A DNA stretch of 64,000 nt, from contig CAVUAF010000020.1 in assembly GCA_963739375.1 (NCBI GenBank), positions 289,762 to 353,761 of the forward strand, written 5' to 3'. The position numbers and the translations under genes were made by a program. Of the stretch, positions 27,065 to 35,276 are shown piece after piece. Numbering within the stretch: position 1 is the stretch's first letter; each line of letters opens with the position of its first letter. Origin of the DNA: CAVUAF01 sp963739375 (lineage in GTDB: Bacteria; Acidobacteriota; Terriglobia; Terriglobales; Acidobacteriaceae). The notes under the pieces were generated by a model. It did not search any database and was not told where the DNA came from. It worked only from the letters and a program-made list of their open reading frames with translations.

Positions 27065-27578
27065 TCAGGAACGCGATGTACTTCTTGCGCGTGGGCGGAT
27101 AGCGAAGGCGGCTGGCCGTACTCCACCGGCTGGCCGTTGTCGACGAAGCGTGCGGCAGATGTCGCCCGCCAGTGTCGGATTCGATCTCGTTCATCAGCTT
27201 CATGGCTTCGATGATGCACAGCACCTGGCCGGCGCTGACCTCGTCGCCGACCTTGACGAAGGGCGGCGCGCCCGGCGAAGGCGCTTCGTAGAAGGTGCCG
27301 ACGATGGGCGAGGTGATCATGTGCAGCCCTTCTTCGGTTTCGGCGGCGCGCCCGCCCGCGGCCAGCGCCGCCGCCACTCCCGCGGCTGCCGCCGGCTGCA
27401 CCGCCGGCCCCACCACCGGGGCCGCCATCGTCACCGGGGCCACCGCCGCCAGCGGCGCGTACTGCACCGCCGCGCCGCGCTTGATGCGCACCTTCACATC
27501 GCCGCGTTCGATTTCGAACTCGGCGATGTCTTTCTCGATGATGAACTCGATGAGTTCCCGCAGTTCTTTTTGGTTCAT
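27065..27578 (-). CDS. accB: Biotin carboxyl carrier protein AccB (interrupted by about three indels)
   Basis: Carries biotin for acetyl-CoA carboxylase. The N-terminus (MNQKELRELIEFIIEKDIAE, VKVRIKRG) is followed by a Pro/Ala linker (about 40-85) and the biotinyl domain (ITSPIVGTFYEAPSPGAPPF, VGDEVSAGQVLCIIEAMKLM) with the biotinylated Lys in EAMKLMNE. Beyond that the frame breaks near 27167, 27147 and 27106. Corrected, it reads ICRTLVDNGQPVEYGQPLF and stops at 27065-27067, giving about 170 residues and a three-base gap to accC. Uncorrected, the frame runs on into accC. Order peptidase-accB-accC on one strand is common. Confidence 0.88.
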
Positions 27579-27672
27579 CCAGAGTACCGAGTTGCGCGCA
27601 CCGCGTCGCGAGCTGGGCGCAGCTCGCAGCTGTGGGAAGTCACCCTCGCAGACGCCGCCCGCGATCGCGGGC

Positions 27673-28743
27673 CTAAATCGTGATCAGGTCCTTGCTCGTG
27701 GGCGTCAACAGCTCGCAGCCGCGCGCGGTGACGGCCACCATGTCTTCGATCCTCACGCCCCCGCGCCCGGGCACATAGGCGCCGGGCTCCAGGGTGATGA
27801 CCATGCCCGGCTGCAATTCCGTGGTCTGCCCCCGTGCCACCCGCGGGGCCTCGTGGATTTCCAGCCCCACTCCGTGTCCGGTCGAGTGCGTGAAGTAGCG
27901 GCCCAGCCGGGCCCGCTGCAGCACCCGGCGCGCGGCCGCGTCCACCGCGCCCGCAGTCACCCCGGCGCGCACCGCGTCCATCGCCGCCTGCTGCGCCTCG
28001 CGCACCGCCTCGTACAGCCGCCGCGCCTCCGCCCCGGGCTTCCCCAGGTGCACGGTGCGGCTCATGTCCGAGCAATAACCGCCTAATATAACACCGTAAT
28101 CCAGCACCACGAAGCCGCGGCGCGGCAGGCGGGCGGCGGAGGCGCGTCCGTGCGGCAGCGCCGAGCGCACGCCTCCGGCCACGATAGTCTCGAACGCCAT
28201 GCCCTCCGCCCCGGCGCGGCGCGCAGCGTATTCCAGCGCGCCCGCCACTTGCGTCTCGGCGACTCCCGGCTGGAGCGCGTGCAGGGCGGCGCGGAAGAGG
28301 CTGGAGCCCAGTTGCACGGCGCGGCGCAGGCGCCCGAGTTCCTCCGCGTCTTTGATGAGGCGCAGTTGCTCCACCAGGTCGCTCGTGGACTTGAGCCGCA
28401 CTGCCTTCCCTAAGCACCGGCGCAGCGCGTCCCGCGCCTGCACCGTGGTGTGCTCAGCCTCGAAGCCCAGAAGTCCCCGGCGGACGCGCTGGGCGACCGC
28501 AGCCGCCGGCGCGCCTCGCGCGATGACGACCCGCACCGTTTGCACTTCCTCGCGCGCCTGCACCGTGTAGCGGCCGTCGGTGATGAGCGTGGGCCGCCCG
28601 GAGGCGGGCACCAGCAGCCACGCGGCGCTCCCGGTAAAGCCGCACAGGTAGCGGATGTTCGGGAGATGTGCCACCAGCAGGGCGTCGAGCGCCGCTGCTT
28701 GCAGTTCCGCCTGCAGCCTCCGTTGCCGCTCCCCGCCCGTCAT
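27673..28743 (-). CDS. M24-family Xaa-Pro aminopeptidase/dipeptidase
   Basis: 356 residues. Creatinase-like N-terminal domain (about 1-125; ALLVAHLPNIRYLCGFTGSA, LITDGRYTVQA) and the pita-bread metallopeptidase domain. The metal ligands are visible: Asp in VLDYGVIL, Asp in YCSDMSRT, His in THSTGHGVGLEIHE, Glu in ITLEPG and Glu in RIEDMV. It cleaves N-terminal residues before proline and needs two Mn2+ or Co2+. ATG 28743 fits the family start (MTGGERQRRL); a further start 36 bases upstream adds a tail of no clear homology. It is the first gene of the minus-strand run leading to accB. Confidence 0.92.
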   Translation of the reverse strand: MTGGERQRRLQAELQAAALDALLVAHLPNIRYLCGFTGSAAWLLVPASGRPTLITDGRYTVQAREEVQTVRVVIARGAPAAAVAQRVRRGLLGFEAEHTTVQARDALRRCLGKAVRLKSTSDLVEQLRLIKDAEELGRLRRAVQLGSSLFRAALHALQPGVAETQVAGALEYAARRAGAEGMAFETIVAGGVRSALPHGRASAARLPRRGFVVLDYGVILGGYCSDMSRTVHLGKPGAEARRLYEAVREAQQAAMDAVRAGVTAGAVDAAARRVLQRARLGRYFTHSTGHGVGLEIHEAPRVARGQTTELQPGMVITLEPGAYVPGRGGVRIEDMVAVTARGCELLTPTSKDLITI

Positions 28744-28774
28744 GGCCCGAGTCTCGCCTCCGTAAGGCTGCCCA

Positions 28775-28811
28775 ATCACAAATCACAAATCGCAAATCGC
28801 AAATCACAAAT
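28775..28811. repeat. Heptamer array, unit CACAAAT/CGCAAAT
   Basis: Five 7-nt units upstream of the peptidase gene. The reverse-complement unit (GATTTGTG) occurs at 56921-56990. Confidence 0.8.
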
Positions 28812-28815
28812 GAAC

Positions 28816-28839
28816 AAGCCCCCGCTTGCGCGGGGGCTT
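28816..28839 (-). terminator. Strong hairpin ending the pil operon
   Basis: Perfect ten-base stem AAGCCCCCGC-TTGC-GCGGGGGCTT, 43 bases after the pilQ stop. The T tract on the minus strand is short. Confidence 0.6.
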
Positions 28840-28881
28840 AGCCCGGAACCCATTCTCCCCCAGGGATCGGCCGAAAAGCGA

Positions 28882-31272
28882 CTACGTAATGATCTTCGGG
28901 GTGATGAAGAAGATCAGTTCCTGCGTCGAGGTGGACACGGCGCGGCGCTTGAACAGGTTGCCGAGTACCGGGATACTCCCCAGCAACGGCACCTGGCTCA
29001 CGGTGACCGAGTTCTGCGTCTGGATGACGCCGCCGATCATGACCGTGCCCCCGTCCTGCACCAGCACCGCGGTCTGCTCCTGTTGCGTCGTCATGCTGGG
29101 GTTGCCGGCTATCGAGCGCCCAAAGTCCGGCGTCGTGTTCTCCACGTCGAGGTTCATGAAGATGGTGCGTTCCGCGGTGATCTGCGGCGTCACGGTGAGC
29201 CGCAGGAAGGCCTCAAAAAAGCTGACCGTAGGCGGGCCGCCGAGTTGCGCGGCGGTCACCACCGGCACTTTCACCCCTTGCTTCACCATCGCCTGCATGT
29301 TGTTCTGCGTCACCACGCGCGGCCGCGAGAGGACTTTCAGCAAGCCGCGCGACTCCGCCATGGTGAGGATGAAGTCCAGGCGGTAGTTGTTGCTGGCGTT
29401 CAGCACGCTGATGCCGCTGGTCGCACCCACCGCCGACTGGTTCGAGAACAGCGGGATCTGGTTGCCGAGCACGATGTACTTCGGCGTCAGTCCCAGGAAC
29501 TGGAGGGGGCTGGTGCCGACGGCGCCGGCGCCGCCCACCGCGCTGGGGCCGTTGCCCCAGCCGAAGCCCAGCTGGGTGCCGATGTCGCGGGCGAAGCTGC
29601 GCGTGGCGGCAACCACGCGCGCCTCGATCTCCACCTGCTCGCTCTTCTTGTCCAGTTGCACCAGGAGCCGCTGCACCTCGGGAATGGTGCTGGGAATGTC
29701 GGTGATGACCAGCGAGTTGGTGCGGTCGTCGGCCACCACGTCCCCGCGCTCGGAGAGGAACTTCTTGATCGTGGGCATTACTTCCTTGGCGTGCGCATAG
29801 CTGAAGTAATGGGTGTAGTTCACCTTGGGCACCGCCAGGGCCTCCGCCACGTCGCGGGCGTGGACGGCTTCGGCCTCCTTCTTCAGGGTGTCGATGGTGG
29901 CGATGCGCAGCACGTTGCCTTCGACCTGCTTGTCGAGACCGTTGTTCTGCAGCACGATGTCGAGCGCCTGGTCCCACGGCACATCGTCGAGCACCAGGGT
30001 CACGCTGCCGTGCACGGTGGGATCGAGCACGATGTTCAGCGCGCTGATCTCGTGGATCAGGCGGAAGAAGTCTTTCAGGTCAACGTCTTTCAGGTTGACG
30101 GAAATGGGCTCGCCCGTGTAGCGGGGGCGGCCGGCGGCCGCGGGCGCGTTCTGCGCCGCCGGCTGCGGCATGGCGGCTTGCGCCATGGCGGGCTGGGGCT
30201 GCAGCGCGGCAGCGGGTTGCGGGACCAGGTTGGAGGTCGGGACCTCGACATTCTGCGTGAAGCGCGCCACCGCCCTCTCGGCCCGCGAAACTGGGGCCGG
30301 CCCGGCTACGCGTTCTTTGTAAGCCGCCGTTTCCACGCGCGGCAACGAGCGCAGGTTCGCGCTCCCTACGCGCGGCGCCGCCACGTTGCCCGGTGTCGCG
30401 TTCTGCGCCAGCACCAGCGGTGCGGGCGCCGCCTGGGCATCCAGCGTGGCCTCCGCCTTCGGCAGCGCAGCCGGCGCCACCGTCGCCCCGGCCTGGACCC
30501 TGAAAATCAGCTTGTGCCCGCTGGGCACGATGTCAAAGGCACGCTCCGCGGCCAGGTCCACCACCACCCGGGTGATGGGCGGGTCCTGCTGGAAGCGGCC
30601 GATGCGCACGGTGCGGATGCCGCCGCGGTTGACGGCGATTTCCCGCGTCCGGTGCGCCGGCACGGCATTGAGCACGTCAATGACGACGCGGTCCGGCGAG
30701 GTCAGCTGGCTGGCTCTGTGGGTCAGCGCCGCGCTGCCCACGATCTCGATCTGGACGCCGTTCTTGCCGCGCACCACCGCCACGTTCTGGATGGTGACGC
30801 GGCGCGCCGGCATCGCCAGCGGCGCCGCTTTGGCCGCGGAAGCCGCCGCGGCCGGGGGCACGGGGGCCGGCGTTTCCGCCGCCGCAGCGCCTTTGCCGGT
30901 CAGCCGCACCGCCACCCCGCCTTCGATCTCGGCGATCTTGGCTTGCGTGCCCGACGGCAGCGCCAGTTCCAGGCGCGTCACCTCCGCGCCATTCACGCCC
31001 TTGTATTCCAGCACCCGATACGAAGCCACGCCCGGAGCCTTCAGTTCCTTGGCCCCGCCCGCCAGCTTCGCCGGCGACACCCCGGCCAGATCAACCAGCA
31101 GCAGGTTGTCGGTCGGTCGGTATTCGTTGTGCGTGAAGACGCCGTTCACGCTGACGGTCAGCGTGGTTACGTTCCCCGTGGTGGCAACGTTCAGTCCCGT
31201 CAGTTGTGACCCGGCAAACGCGGGCGTGCAGCTCAGTAGCAGCACCAGACCCAGCACTAGCTTCAGCCTCAT
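28882..31272 (-). CDS. pilQ: Type IV pilus secretin PilQ
   Basis: Outer-membrane pore through which the type IV pilus extends. 796 residues: signal peptide (MRLKLVLGLVLLLSCTPAFA), two AMIN-like peptidoglycan-binding beta domains (about 22-130 and 160-270, separated by an Ala/Pro linker), a second low-complexity linker, an STN/secretin N0 domain (about 385-470; VNLKDVDLKDFFRLIHEIS), an N1 domain with YFSYAHAKEVMPTIKKFLS, and the secretin core (about 540-790; VEIEARVVAATRSFARDIGT, SRPRVVTQNNMQA, QTAVLVQDGGTVMIGGVI, PLLGSIPVLGNLFKRR). GGGAG precedes the ATG. Separated from pilP by an unusually long 333-base spacer. Confidence 0.95.
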   Translation of the reverse strand: MRLKLVLGLVLLLSCTPAFAGSQLTGLNVATTGNVTTLTVSVNGVFTHNEYRPTDNLLLVDLAGVSPAKLAGGAKELKAPGVASYRVLEYKGVNGAEVTRLELALPSGTQAKIAEIEGGVAVRLTGKGAAAAETPAPVPPAAAASAAKAAPLAMPARRVTIQNVAVVRGKNGVQIEIVGSAALTHRASQLTSPDRVVIDVLNAVPAHRTREIAVNRGGIRTVRIGRFQQDPPITRVVVDLAAERAFDIVPSGHKLIFRVQAGATVAPAALPKAEATLDAQAAPAPLVLAQNATPGNVAAPRVGSANLRSLPRVETAAYKERVAGPAPVSRAERAVARFTQNVEVPTSNLVPQPAAALQPQPAMAQAAMPQPAAQNAPAAAGRPRYTGEPISVNLKDVDLKDFFRLIHEISALNIVLDPTVHGSVTLVLDDVPWDQALDIVLQNNGLDKQVEGNVLRIATIDTLKKEAEAVHARDVAEALAVPKVNYTHYFSYAHAKEVMPTIKKFLSERGDVVADDRTNSLVITDIPSTIPEVQRLLVQLDKKSEQVEIEARVVAATRSFARDIGTQLGFGWGNGPSAVGGAGAVGTSPLQFLGLTPKYIVLGNQIPLFSNQSAVGATSGISVLNASNNYRLDFILTMAESRGLLKVLSRPRVVTQNNMQAMVKQGVKVPVVTAAQLGGPPTVSFFEAFLRLTVTPQITAERTIFMNLDVENTTPDFGRSIAGNPSMTTQQEQTAVLVQDGGTVMIGGVIQTQNSVTVSQVPLLGSIPVLGNLFKRRAVSTSTQELIFFITPKIIT

Positions 31273-31605
31273 CTCGTTTCTCCCGACGCGGCCACGCGGC
31301 CCCAGCGCTCCGGCGCCGCTGTCGCGCTCCGCATCCGCGGCTGCGAAATGGGGCGCGCCCTAGCGCGCGCTCAACCAGGCCCACTCGCCCGCCTAAGAAT
31401 TAGCCCCCCAACCGGCGCTGACAAGTTCCTTGCAGGGAACGTCCTGCGCCCGCTGGGCCCTGCCCCTTGGGTTCGGCCCCACTACTCCTGCTTGGGGCTC
31501 TGGGCCGCTGGTTGGCGGCCGGGAGCCGACTGCTGTCCCAATCTCATCCCCGTCTCGCGGGCCGCCCTTGCGGCAGTTCCGCAAGGCGGCAATTGCCCCC
31601 TGCCC
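31273..31605. other. 333-base pilP-pilQ spacer with a large hairpin
   Basis: No credible gene. A 12-bp stem-loop at 31561-31590 follows the pilP stop by 15 bases; a second GGCCCC/GGGGCT pair lies near 31475-31500. On the minus strand TTGTCA occurs near 31426, but no good -10 is found. The region may be an attenuator, an RNA-processing site or carry a pilQ promoter. Confidence 0.55.
31561..31590 (-). other. Stem-loop after pilP
   Basis: GCCGCCCTTGCGG pairs with CCGCAAGGCGGC (one bulged base) around CAGTT. No T tract follows. Potential stability or differential-expression element between pilP and pilQ. Confidence 0.5.
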
Positions 31606-32262
31606 TCACGTCGTCGGCGCGAGCTTCTTCTCCACGTCTTTCGAGCTGGGGTTCCCTAAACTGTCCACCATGCTCTCGCGGAACGTCACCGAGTCGGCCG
31701 TGATGTGGGTGACGAAGCCATTGAACACCGGGTCCTTCTCGCGCAGGAAGTAGGTCTTGTGCTGCGGGTTCTCGACCACGGCGATCATGCCGGTTTGTGA
31801 GCGCACCACCCCGCGCAGGGTCATTTCGCTCGCCACCAGGCATTTCTTGCCGCTGGTGCAGGCCACTCCCGGGCCCCCCGGGCCGCCGCCGCTTACCCGT
31901 ACCACGGGGCTGACGAAGGGATCGCGCTTGCCGCCTTTTCTCGGCGCTGCACTGGCCATGCCCGCTGCCGCCGCGGCTTTGCCGCCAGCCGGCCGGGCCG
32001 GCCGGCTGGCGGTCTTCGGCGCCGCTGTCTTGGACTTGGGGGCCGCCTGGGCGGCGGCGGAAGCGCCGAACGGCGACTTCTGGGCCGCCGCCTTCGGCGC
32101 CGCTGCCTTGGGCGCCGCCGCCTTGGGGGCCGCTGCCTTCGCCGCCTTGGCCTTGGCTTCGCCCTTCACCGCCTGCGACGGCGGGGCCGCGGGCTGGGCC
32201 TGCGCGGCGGCGATCCCCGCCGCCATCATCACCATTGCCAGCGTGCTGTTGAGGACCTTCAT
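31606..32262 (-). CDS. pilP: Type IV pilus assembly protein PilP
   Basis: 218 residues. Links the inner-membrane PilMNO platform to PilQ. An N-terminal signal/hydrophobic segment (MKVLNSTLAMVMMAAGIAAA) is followed by a long Ala/Lys/Pro linker with AAPK repeats (about 40-65) that can span the periplasm. The conserved C-terminal beta domain contains KRDPFVSPV, the hallmark of PilP, then LRGVVRSQTGMIAVV and YFLREKDPVFNGFV. The signal peptide lacks the lipobox Cys seen in some PilP proteins. Eight bases downstream of pilO. Confidence 0.88.
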   Translation of the reverse strand: MKVLNSTLAMVMMAAGIAAAQAQPAAPPSQAVKGEAKAKAAKAAAPKAAAPKAAAPKAAAQKSPFGASAAAQAAPKSKTAAPKTASRPARPAGGKAAAAAGMASAAPRKGGKRDPFVSPVVRVSGGGPGGPGVACTSGKKCLVASEMTLRGVVRSQTGMIAVVENPQHKTYFLREKDPVFNGFVTHITADSVTFRESMVDSLGNPSSKDVEKKLAPTT

Positions 32263-32270
32263 GGCGGCTC

Positions 32271-32906
32271 CTACTTGCTGGGCGCAGCCGCCGGCGTGCC
32301 CGGCTGCGCGAAGTTTTCCTTGCTGTAGAACGTGGTCGCGGTGCAGGTGGCGACCACGCTCTCTCCCGCCGCGTACTGGTATTTGTGCCGCACCCCCGCG
32401 TCGCCCCCCCGCTGCAGGTTGGCCACCTTGAGCCCGCTGACGTTCACGATGCGCTCCAGGTGCGCTACCTTGTCGAAAAAGCTGAGCATGGAGTAGTACG
32501 GCCCGTCGACCTCCACCTCGTAGGGCGCCTCGGTGTAGAACTCGCGCGAGGCCGTGTTCTTCGCGGTGTAGCGCCGGATCTCGATCCCCGCGGACGCGGC
32601 CGTGTCCTGCAGCTGGCGCATGAACTGGTCGGGCAGCTTCTCGTCCGGCATGATCTTCTTCATGTTCTCGAGCTGCTGTTTCAGCGACTCGATGCGCTGG
32701 TTCACTTCCGTCAGCTTGGGTTCGAGTTCCTGGAGCTTCTTGTTCTGGTCGACCAGTTGCTGCACCTGCGCGGCCTTGGTCTTGTTCTCGTCTTCCATCG
32801 CCTTGTAAATGAAAAAGTAGGCGGCGGCGGAGAGACCGATGACTACGCCGGCGACGGCCAGCATCTGCACTCTCGGCGACATGTCTCTTAAACTCGGCAT
32901 AGCCAT
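32271..32906 (-). CDS. pilO: Type IV pilus assembly protein PilO
   Basis: 211 residues. Bitopic inner-membrane protein that pairs with PilN. A short cytosolic start, one membrane helix (about 14-34; MLAVAGVVIGLSAAAYFFIY), a coiled coil (about 40-85; QLVDQNKKLQELEPKLTEVN) and a periplasmic ferredoxin-like domain (DQFMRQLQDTAASAGIEI, YYSMLSFFDKVAHLERIVNV). Seven bases from pilN. Confidence 0.92.
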   Translation of the reverse strand: MAMPSLRDMSPRVQMLAVAGVVIGLSAAAYFFIYKAMEDENKTKAAQVQQLVDQNKKLQELEPKLTEVNQRIESLKQQLENMKKIMPDEKLPDQFMRQLQDTAASAGIEIRRYTAKNTASREFYTEAPYEVEVDGPYYSMLSFFDKVAHLERIVNVSGLKVANLQRGGDAGVRHKYQYAAGESVVATCTATTFYSKENFAQPGTPAAAPSK

Positions 32907-32913
32907 CCCCTGC

Positions 32914-33495
32914 CTAGGATTTCTTCTCGCACACCAGCGTGAACTGGAAGGCCTGCATCTCCTTCACGCTGTCATCCTGGAACGTTTCCTTGATCTCCAC
33001 CGACTTGAAGTACTTGGTGTTCTTGAGGTTGGCGATCAGGTTGGCCACCGCGTTGGCGCTCAGCGCCGTGCCTTCGAGATTGATGGTGTTGCCCTCTTCC
33101 TTCATGGTGCTCAGCCACACCTGCTCGGTGCTGTTCACCGTGTCTCCCACCGTGGTCAGCAGGTTCACCGGACCGCTCTGGTTCTTCTTGAGCTGGTCAA
33201 TCTCGTCGCTGCGCTTGCGGAAAAAGGCTTCGTTGCGCTGCGCCTCGTCGTACCTGGCTTTGACCCGCGCCAGCCGAAGGTTTTCCGCCTCCGCCTCCGT
33301 CTGCGCCTTGGCCAGCCGGTCCCGTTCGCTGGTCTGCTTCCAGTACCACCAGCCGTTACCCGCCAGGCCGATGACCACCAGCAGCACCATCATGATGACC
33401 GGGCTTGGGCCTTCGCCGCCCATGCTGGGGACGGCCGCCGCCGTCCGCTTGCCGTGCTTGGGCCTGGGAACACCGAGCAGGTTGATGCGGATCAT
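32914..33495 (-). CDS. pilN: Type IV pilus assembly protein PilN
   Basis: 193 residues. The cytosolic N-terminus MIRINLLG is the INLLP-type peptide that binds the groove of PilM. A membrane helix at about 33-52, a coiled coil (SERDRLAKAQTEAEAENLRL) and a periplasmic ferredoxin-like domain follow. Its ATG overlaps the pilM stop (ATGA at 33492-33495), so the two are translationally coupled, matching their direct interaction. Confidence 0.93.
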   Translation of the reverse strand: MIRINLLGVPRPKHGKRTAAAVPSMGGEGPSPVIMMVLLVVIGLAGNGWWYWKQTSERDRLAKAQTEAEAENLRLARVKARYDEAQRNEAFFRKRSDEIDQLKKNQSGPVNLLTTVGDTVNSTEQVWLSTMKEEGNTINLEGTALSANAVANLIANLKNTKYFKSVEIKETFQDDSVKEMQAFQFTLVCEKKS

Positions 33496-34547
33496 AAGTC
33501 AAAACTCCTGAGCGCCAATCCCACCGCAATCGCCAGTTGCCCCGCGTTGCGCGCGATGGCGTCGGTATTGGGCATCGACTCCGAGTAGCCGATCTTCTGG
33601 AACGGGTTCATCACTTCCACCGGCAGACTGAACTCCTGGCGCAGGGCCTCGATCAGCCCCGGCACCTGCGAGGAGCCGCCCGCCAGGTAGATGCGCTCGA
33701 TGTGCTCGCCGGCCGCGCTGGCGCGGAAAAAGTCGAACGTCTTCTGGATCTCCAGCACGATCAGTTCCGTGGTCTGCTGCAGGATGGGGAGCTTGGCGTC
33801 TTCGCTGATGGTGCCCACCTGCTTGCCCAGCTTCAGCGCTTCGGCATCGTCGAAGCTCAGGTCCAGCTCCTTCTGCAGCGAGTCGGTGTACTGGTTGCCC
33901 CCCACGCTGACATCGCGCGTGAACAGCGGCACGATCCCCTTCACGATGTTGATGTTCATCACGCTGGCGCCCACGTTCAGCAGCGCCACCGTGGTGTTGG
34001 GCGCCGGCTCGTAATTGTATTCGTAGCAGGTCTGCAGCGCGAAGGCGTCAATGTCCACCACCGCCGGCGTCTTGCCCGCCAGCGACAGCACATGGGTGTA
34101 GTTCAGGATCTTGTCCTTCTTCACCGCCACCAGCAGCACGTCCATCTGCGGCCCGCTCAGGTCCTCGCTCAGAATCTGGTAGTCGATGTTCACGTCGGTG
34201 ATGTCGAAGGGGATGTACTGCGCCGCTTCCGTCTGGATGCTCTCCCCCAGCTCCTGCTCGCTCATGGTGGGGAGCGAGATCTTCTTCACGATCACCGAGT
34301 GCCCGCTGACGCTGGTGGCCACCGCCTTGGACTTGATGCTGTTCTCGGTGAAGATCTTGGAGATCGCGCTGGAGACGCTGCCCAAGTCGACGATCATGGA
34401 ATCGACCACGATGTCGGAGGCCAGGGGCTCCACCCCCAGGTGCGACAGCTCAATGCCGCCGCGCCCCTTCTTCAGCTCGACTGCCTTGATGCAGCTGGAG
34501 CCGATGTCCAGCCCTACGATGCTTTTGCTGCCGCCGAATCCGAACAT
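33492..34547 (-). CDS. pilM: Type IV pilus assembly protein PilM
   Basis: 351 residues, actin-like ATPase fold on the cytosolic face of the pilus platform. VGLDIGSSCIKAVEL is the phosphate-1 motif, ALLNVGASVMNINIV phosphate-2, and IYLAGGSSQVPGLIEALRQ the adenosine motif. It binds ATP and the PilN N-terminus. ATG 34547 (MFGFGG) has AGAGAG upstream; nine extra codons are open above. First structural gene of pilMNOPQ, 57 bases after the HTH gene. Confidence 0.94.
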   Translation of the reverse strand: MFGFGGSKSIVGLDIGSSCIKAVELKKGRGGIELSHLGVEPLASDIVVDSMIVDLGSVSSAISKIFTENSIKSKAVATSVSGHSVIVKKISLPTMSEQELGESIQTEAAQYIPFDITDVNIDYQILSEDLSGPQMDVLLVAVKKDKILNYTHVLSLAGKTPAVVDIDAFALQTCYEYNYEPAPNTTVALLNVGASVMNINIVKGIVPLFTRDVSVGGNQYTDSLQKELDLSFDDAEALKLGKQVGTISEDAKLPILQQTTELIVLEIQKTFDFFRASAAGEHIERIYLAGGSSQVPGLIEALRQEFSLPVEVMNPFQKIGYSESMPNTDAIARNAGQLAIAVGLALRSFDL

Positions 34548-34604
34548 TGCTGTTCTCTCTTTTGCGCCCGTCACGCCACCCCGGGGGCGGCGCCGCGCGC
34601 TGGC

Positions 34605-34853
34605 TCAGTGTCCTGCTACTGCCGCCCTCGCCGACTTGGGCCGCTTCCGGCTGTTACGCCCTTCCCCCATGCTGCTCTTCCGCTCCATCCAGGAATCGAG
34701 AATCGTCTTCTTGAATTTCCAGCGATTCCCCAGTTTGAAGGCCGGGATCCGCTCCTCCGACACGTACTTGTAAAGCGTGTCCGGGCTGATCCCCAGATAC
34801 TGGGAGGCTTGCCGGATGTTCATCACTTCTGGCGAATCGGCCATAGGATTCAT
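34605..34853 (-). CDS. Excisionase-type helix-turn-helix protein
   Basis: 82 residues. One MerR/Xis-like HTH_17 domain: MNIRQASQYLGISPDTLYKY, then RIPAFKLGNRWKFKKTILDS, where the wing contacts DNA. A basic tail follows. ATG 34853 has GAAAGG five bases upstream; a GTG four codons earlier is weaker. It precedes pilM by 57 bases and follows a strong promoter and a palindrome, so it may be a regulator of the pil operon in which it lies (inference). Such proteins also serve as general DNA-binding developmental regulators (BldC-like). Confidence 0.85.
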   Translation of the reverse strand: MNPMADSPEVMNIRQASQYLGISPDTLYKYVSEERIPAFKLGNRWKFKKTILDSWMERKSSMGEGRNSRKRPKSARAAVAGH

Positions 34854-34909
34854 AGCCCTTTCCACAGCATAAACCGCCCGCGCTCAGCAGGAGCCGGTGG
34901 GTAGCTGGT

Positions 34910-34925
34910 CGAGGAAATTTCCTCG
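34910..34925. promoter_or_regulatory. Perfect 16-bp palindrome, candidate operator
   Basis: CGAGGAAATTTCCTCG. It lies about 25-40 bases downstream of the inferred transcription start and 57 bases before the HTH start codon, so a bound protein would block transcription of the HTH-pil unit. Confidence 0.55.
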
Positions 34926-34954
34926 TTTCTCGGGGGGACGACTAAGTGCAGCGA

Positions 34955-34985
34955 GTTATACCAGTGTCACTGCGGGTTGTGTCAA
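34955..34985 (-). promoter_or_regulatory. Sigma-70-type promoter of the HTH-pilMNOP(Q) unit
   Basis: On the minus strand a perfect TTGACA (34985-34980) and TATAAC (34960-34955) are separated by 19 bases. Spacing is two longer than optimal, which often goes with activator dependence. The leader is about 95 bases. Confidence 0.6.
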
Positions 34986-35230
34986 GGGAATCTTTATGGT
35001 TTTGTCGGTTTTCTTCTGATTCTTATGGGGGTAGGTGCATGGTCGAAGGTCACAGGCGGCAGATATCGGGTGATTTCCGCGGGCAACCACTAGTAATAGT
35101 GGTGTTAATGCGAAAGTGACAAAGTTGCCGTTGGATTAGGAGACACGGATTGGGCCGCAGCGCGGCACTTGGGGCCGACAAAGCGCTCGGGATGACAAAA
35201 GGGCAGTTCCCAGTCGTCCGCCGTTGGCCA

Positions 35231-35269
35231 AAGAAACGGGCGCGGCGGGGAGGAAACCGCGCCGCGCCC
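35231..35269 (-). terminator. Rho-independent terminator of the RNase E/G gene
   Basis: Ten-base perfect stem GGGCGCGGCG with CGCCGCGCCC, loop of 12, followed on the minus strand by GTTTCTTT; eight bases after the stop codon. Confidence 0.75.
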
Positions 35270-35276
35270 TATGAGG

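Larger units (their letters stand above)
34854..35276. other. 423-base regulatory spacer between the pil operon and the RNase gene
   Basis: Holds a 16-bp palindrome, a TTGACA/TATAAC promoter facing the pil genes, a hairpin CCACTA-GTAA-TAGTGG (35087-35102), a partial REP-like element (GCGCTCGGGATGACA near 35188-35203) and the RNase gene terminator. No protein gene is seen. Confidence 0.65.

Noticed and set aside
28450..31209. 919-codon plus-strand ORF opposite pilQ
   Set aside because: Shadow of pilQ on the opposite strand; no recognisable domains and His/Arg-biased composition.
31393..31584. 63-codon minus-strand ORF in the pilP-pilQ spacer
   Set aside because: Gly/Pro/Arg-rich sequence with no Shine-Dalgarno; looks like chance in GC-rich DNA.
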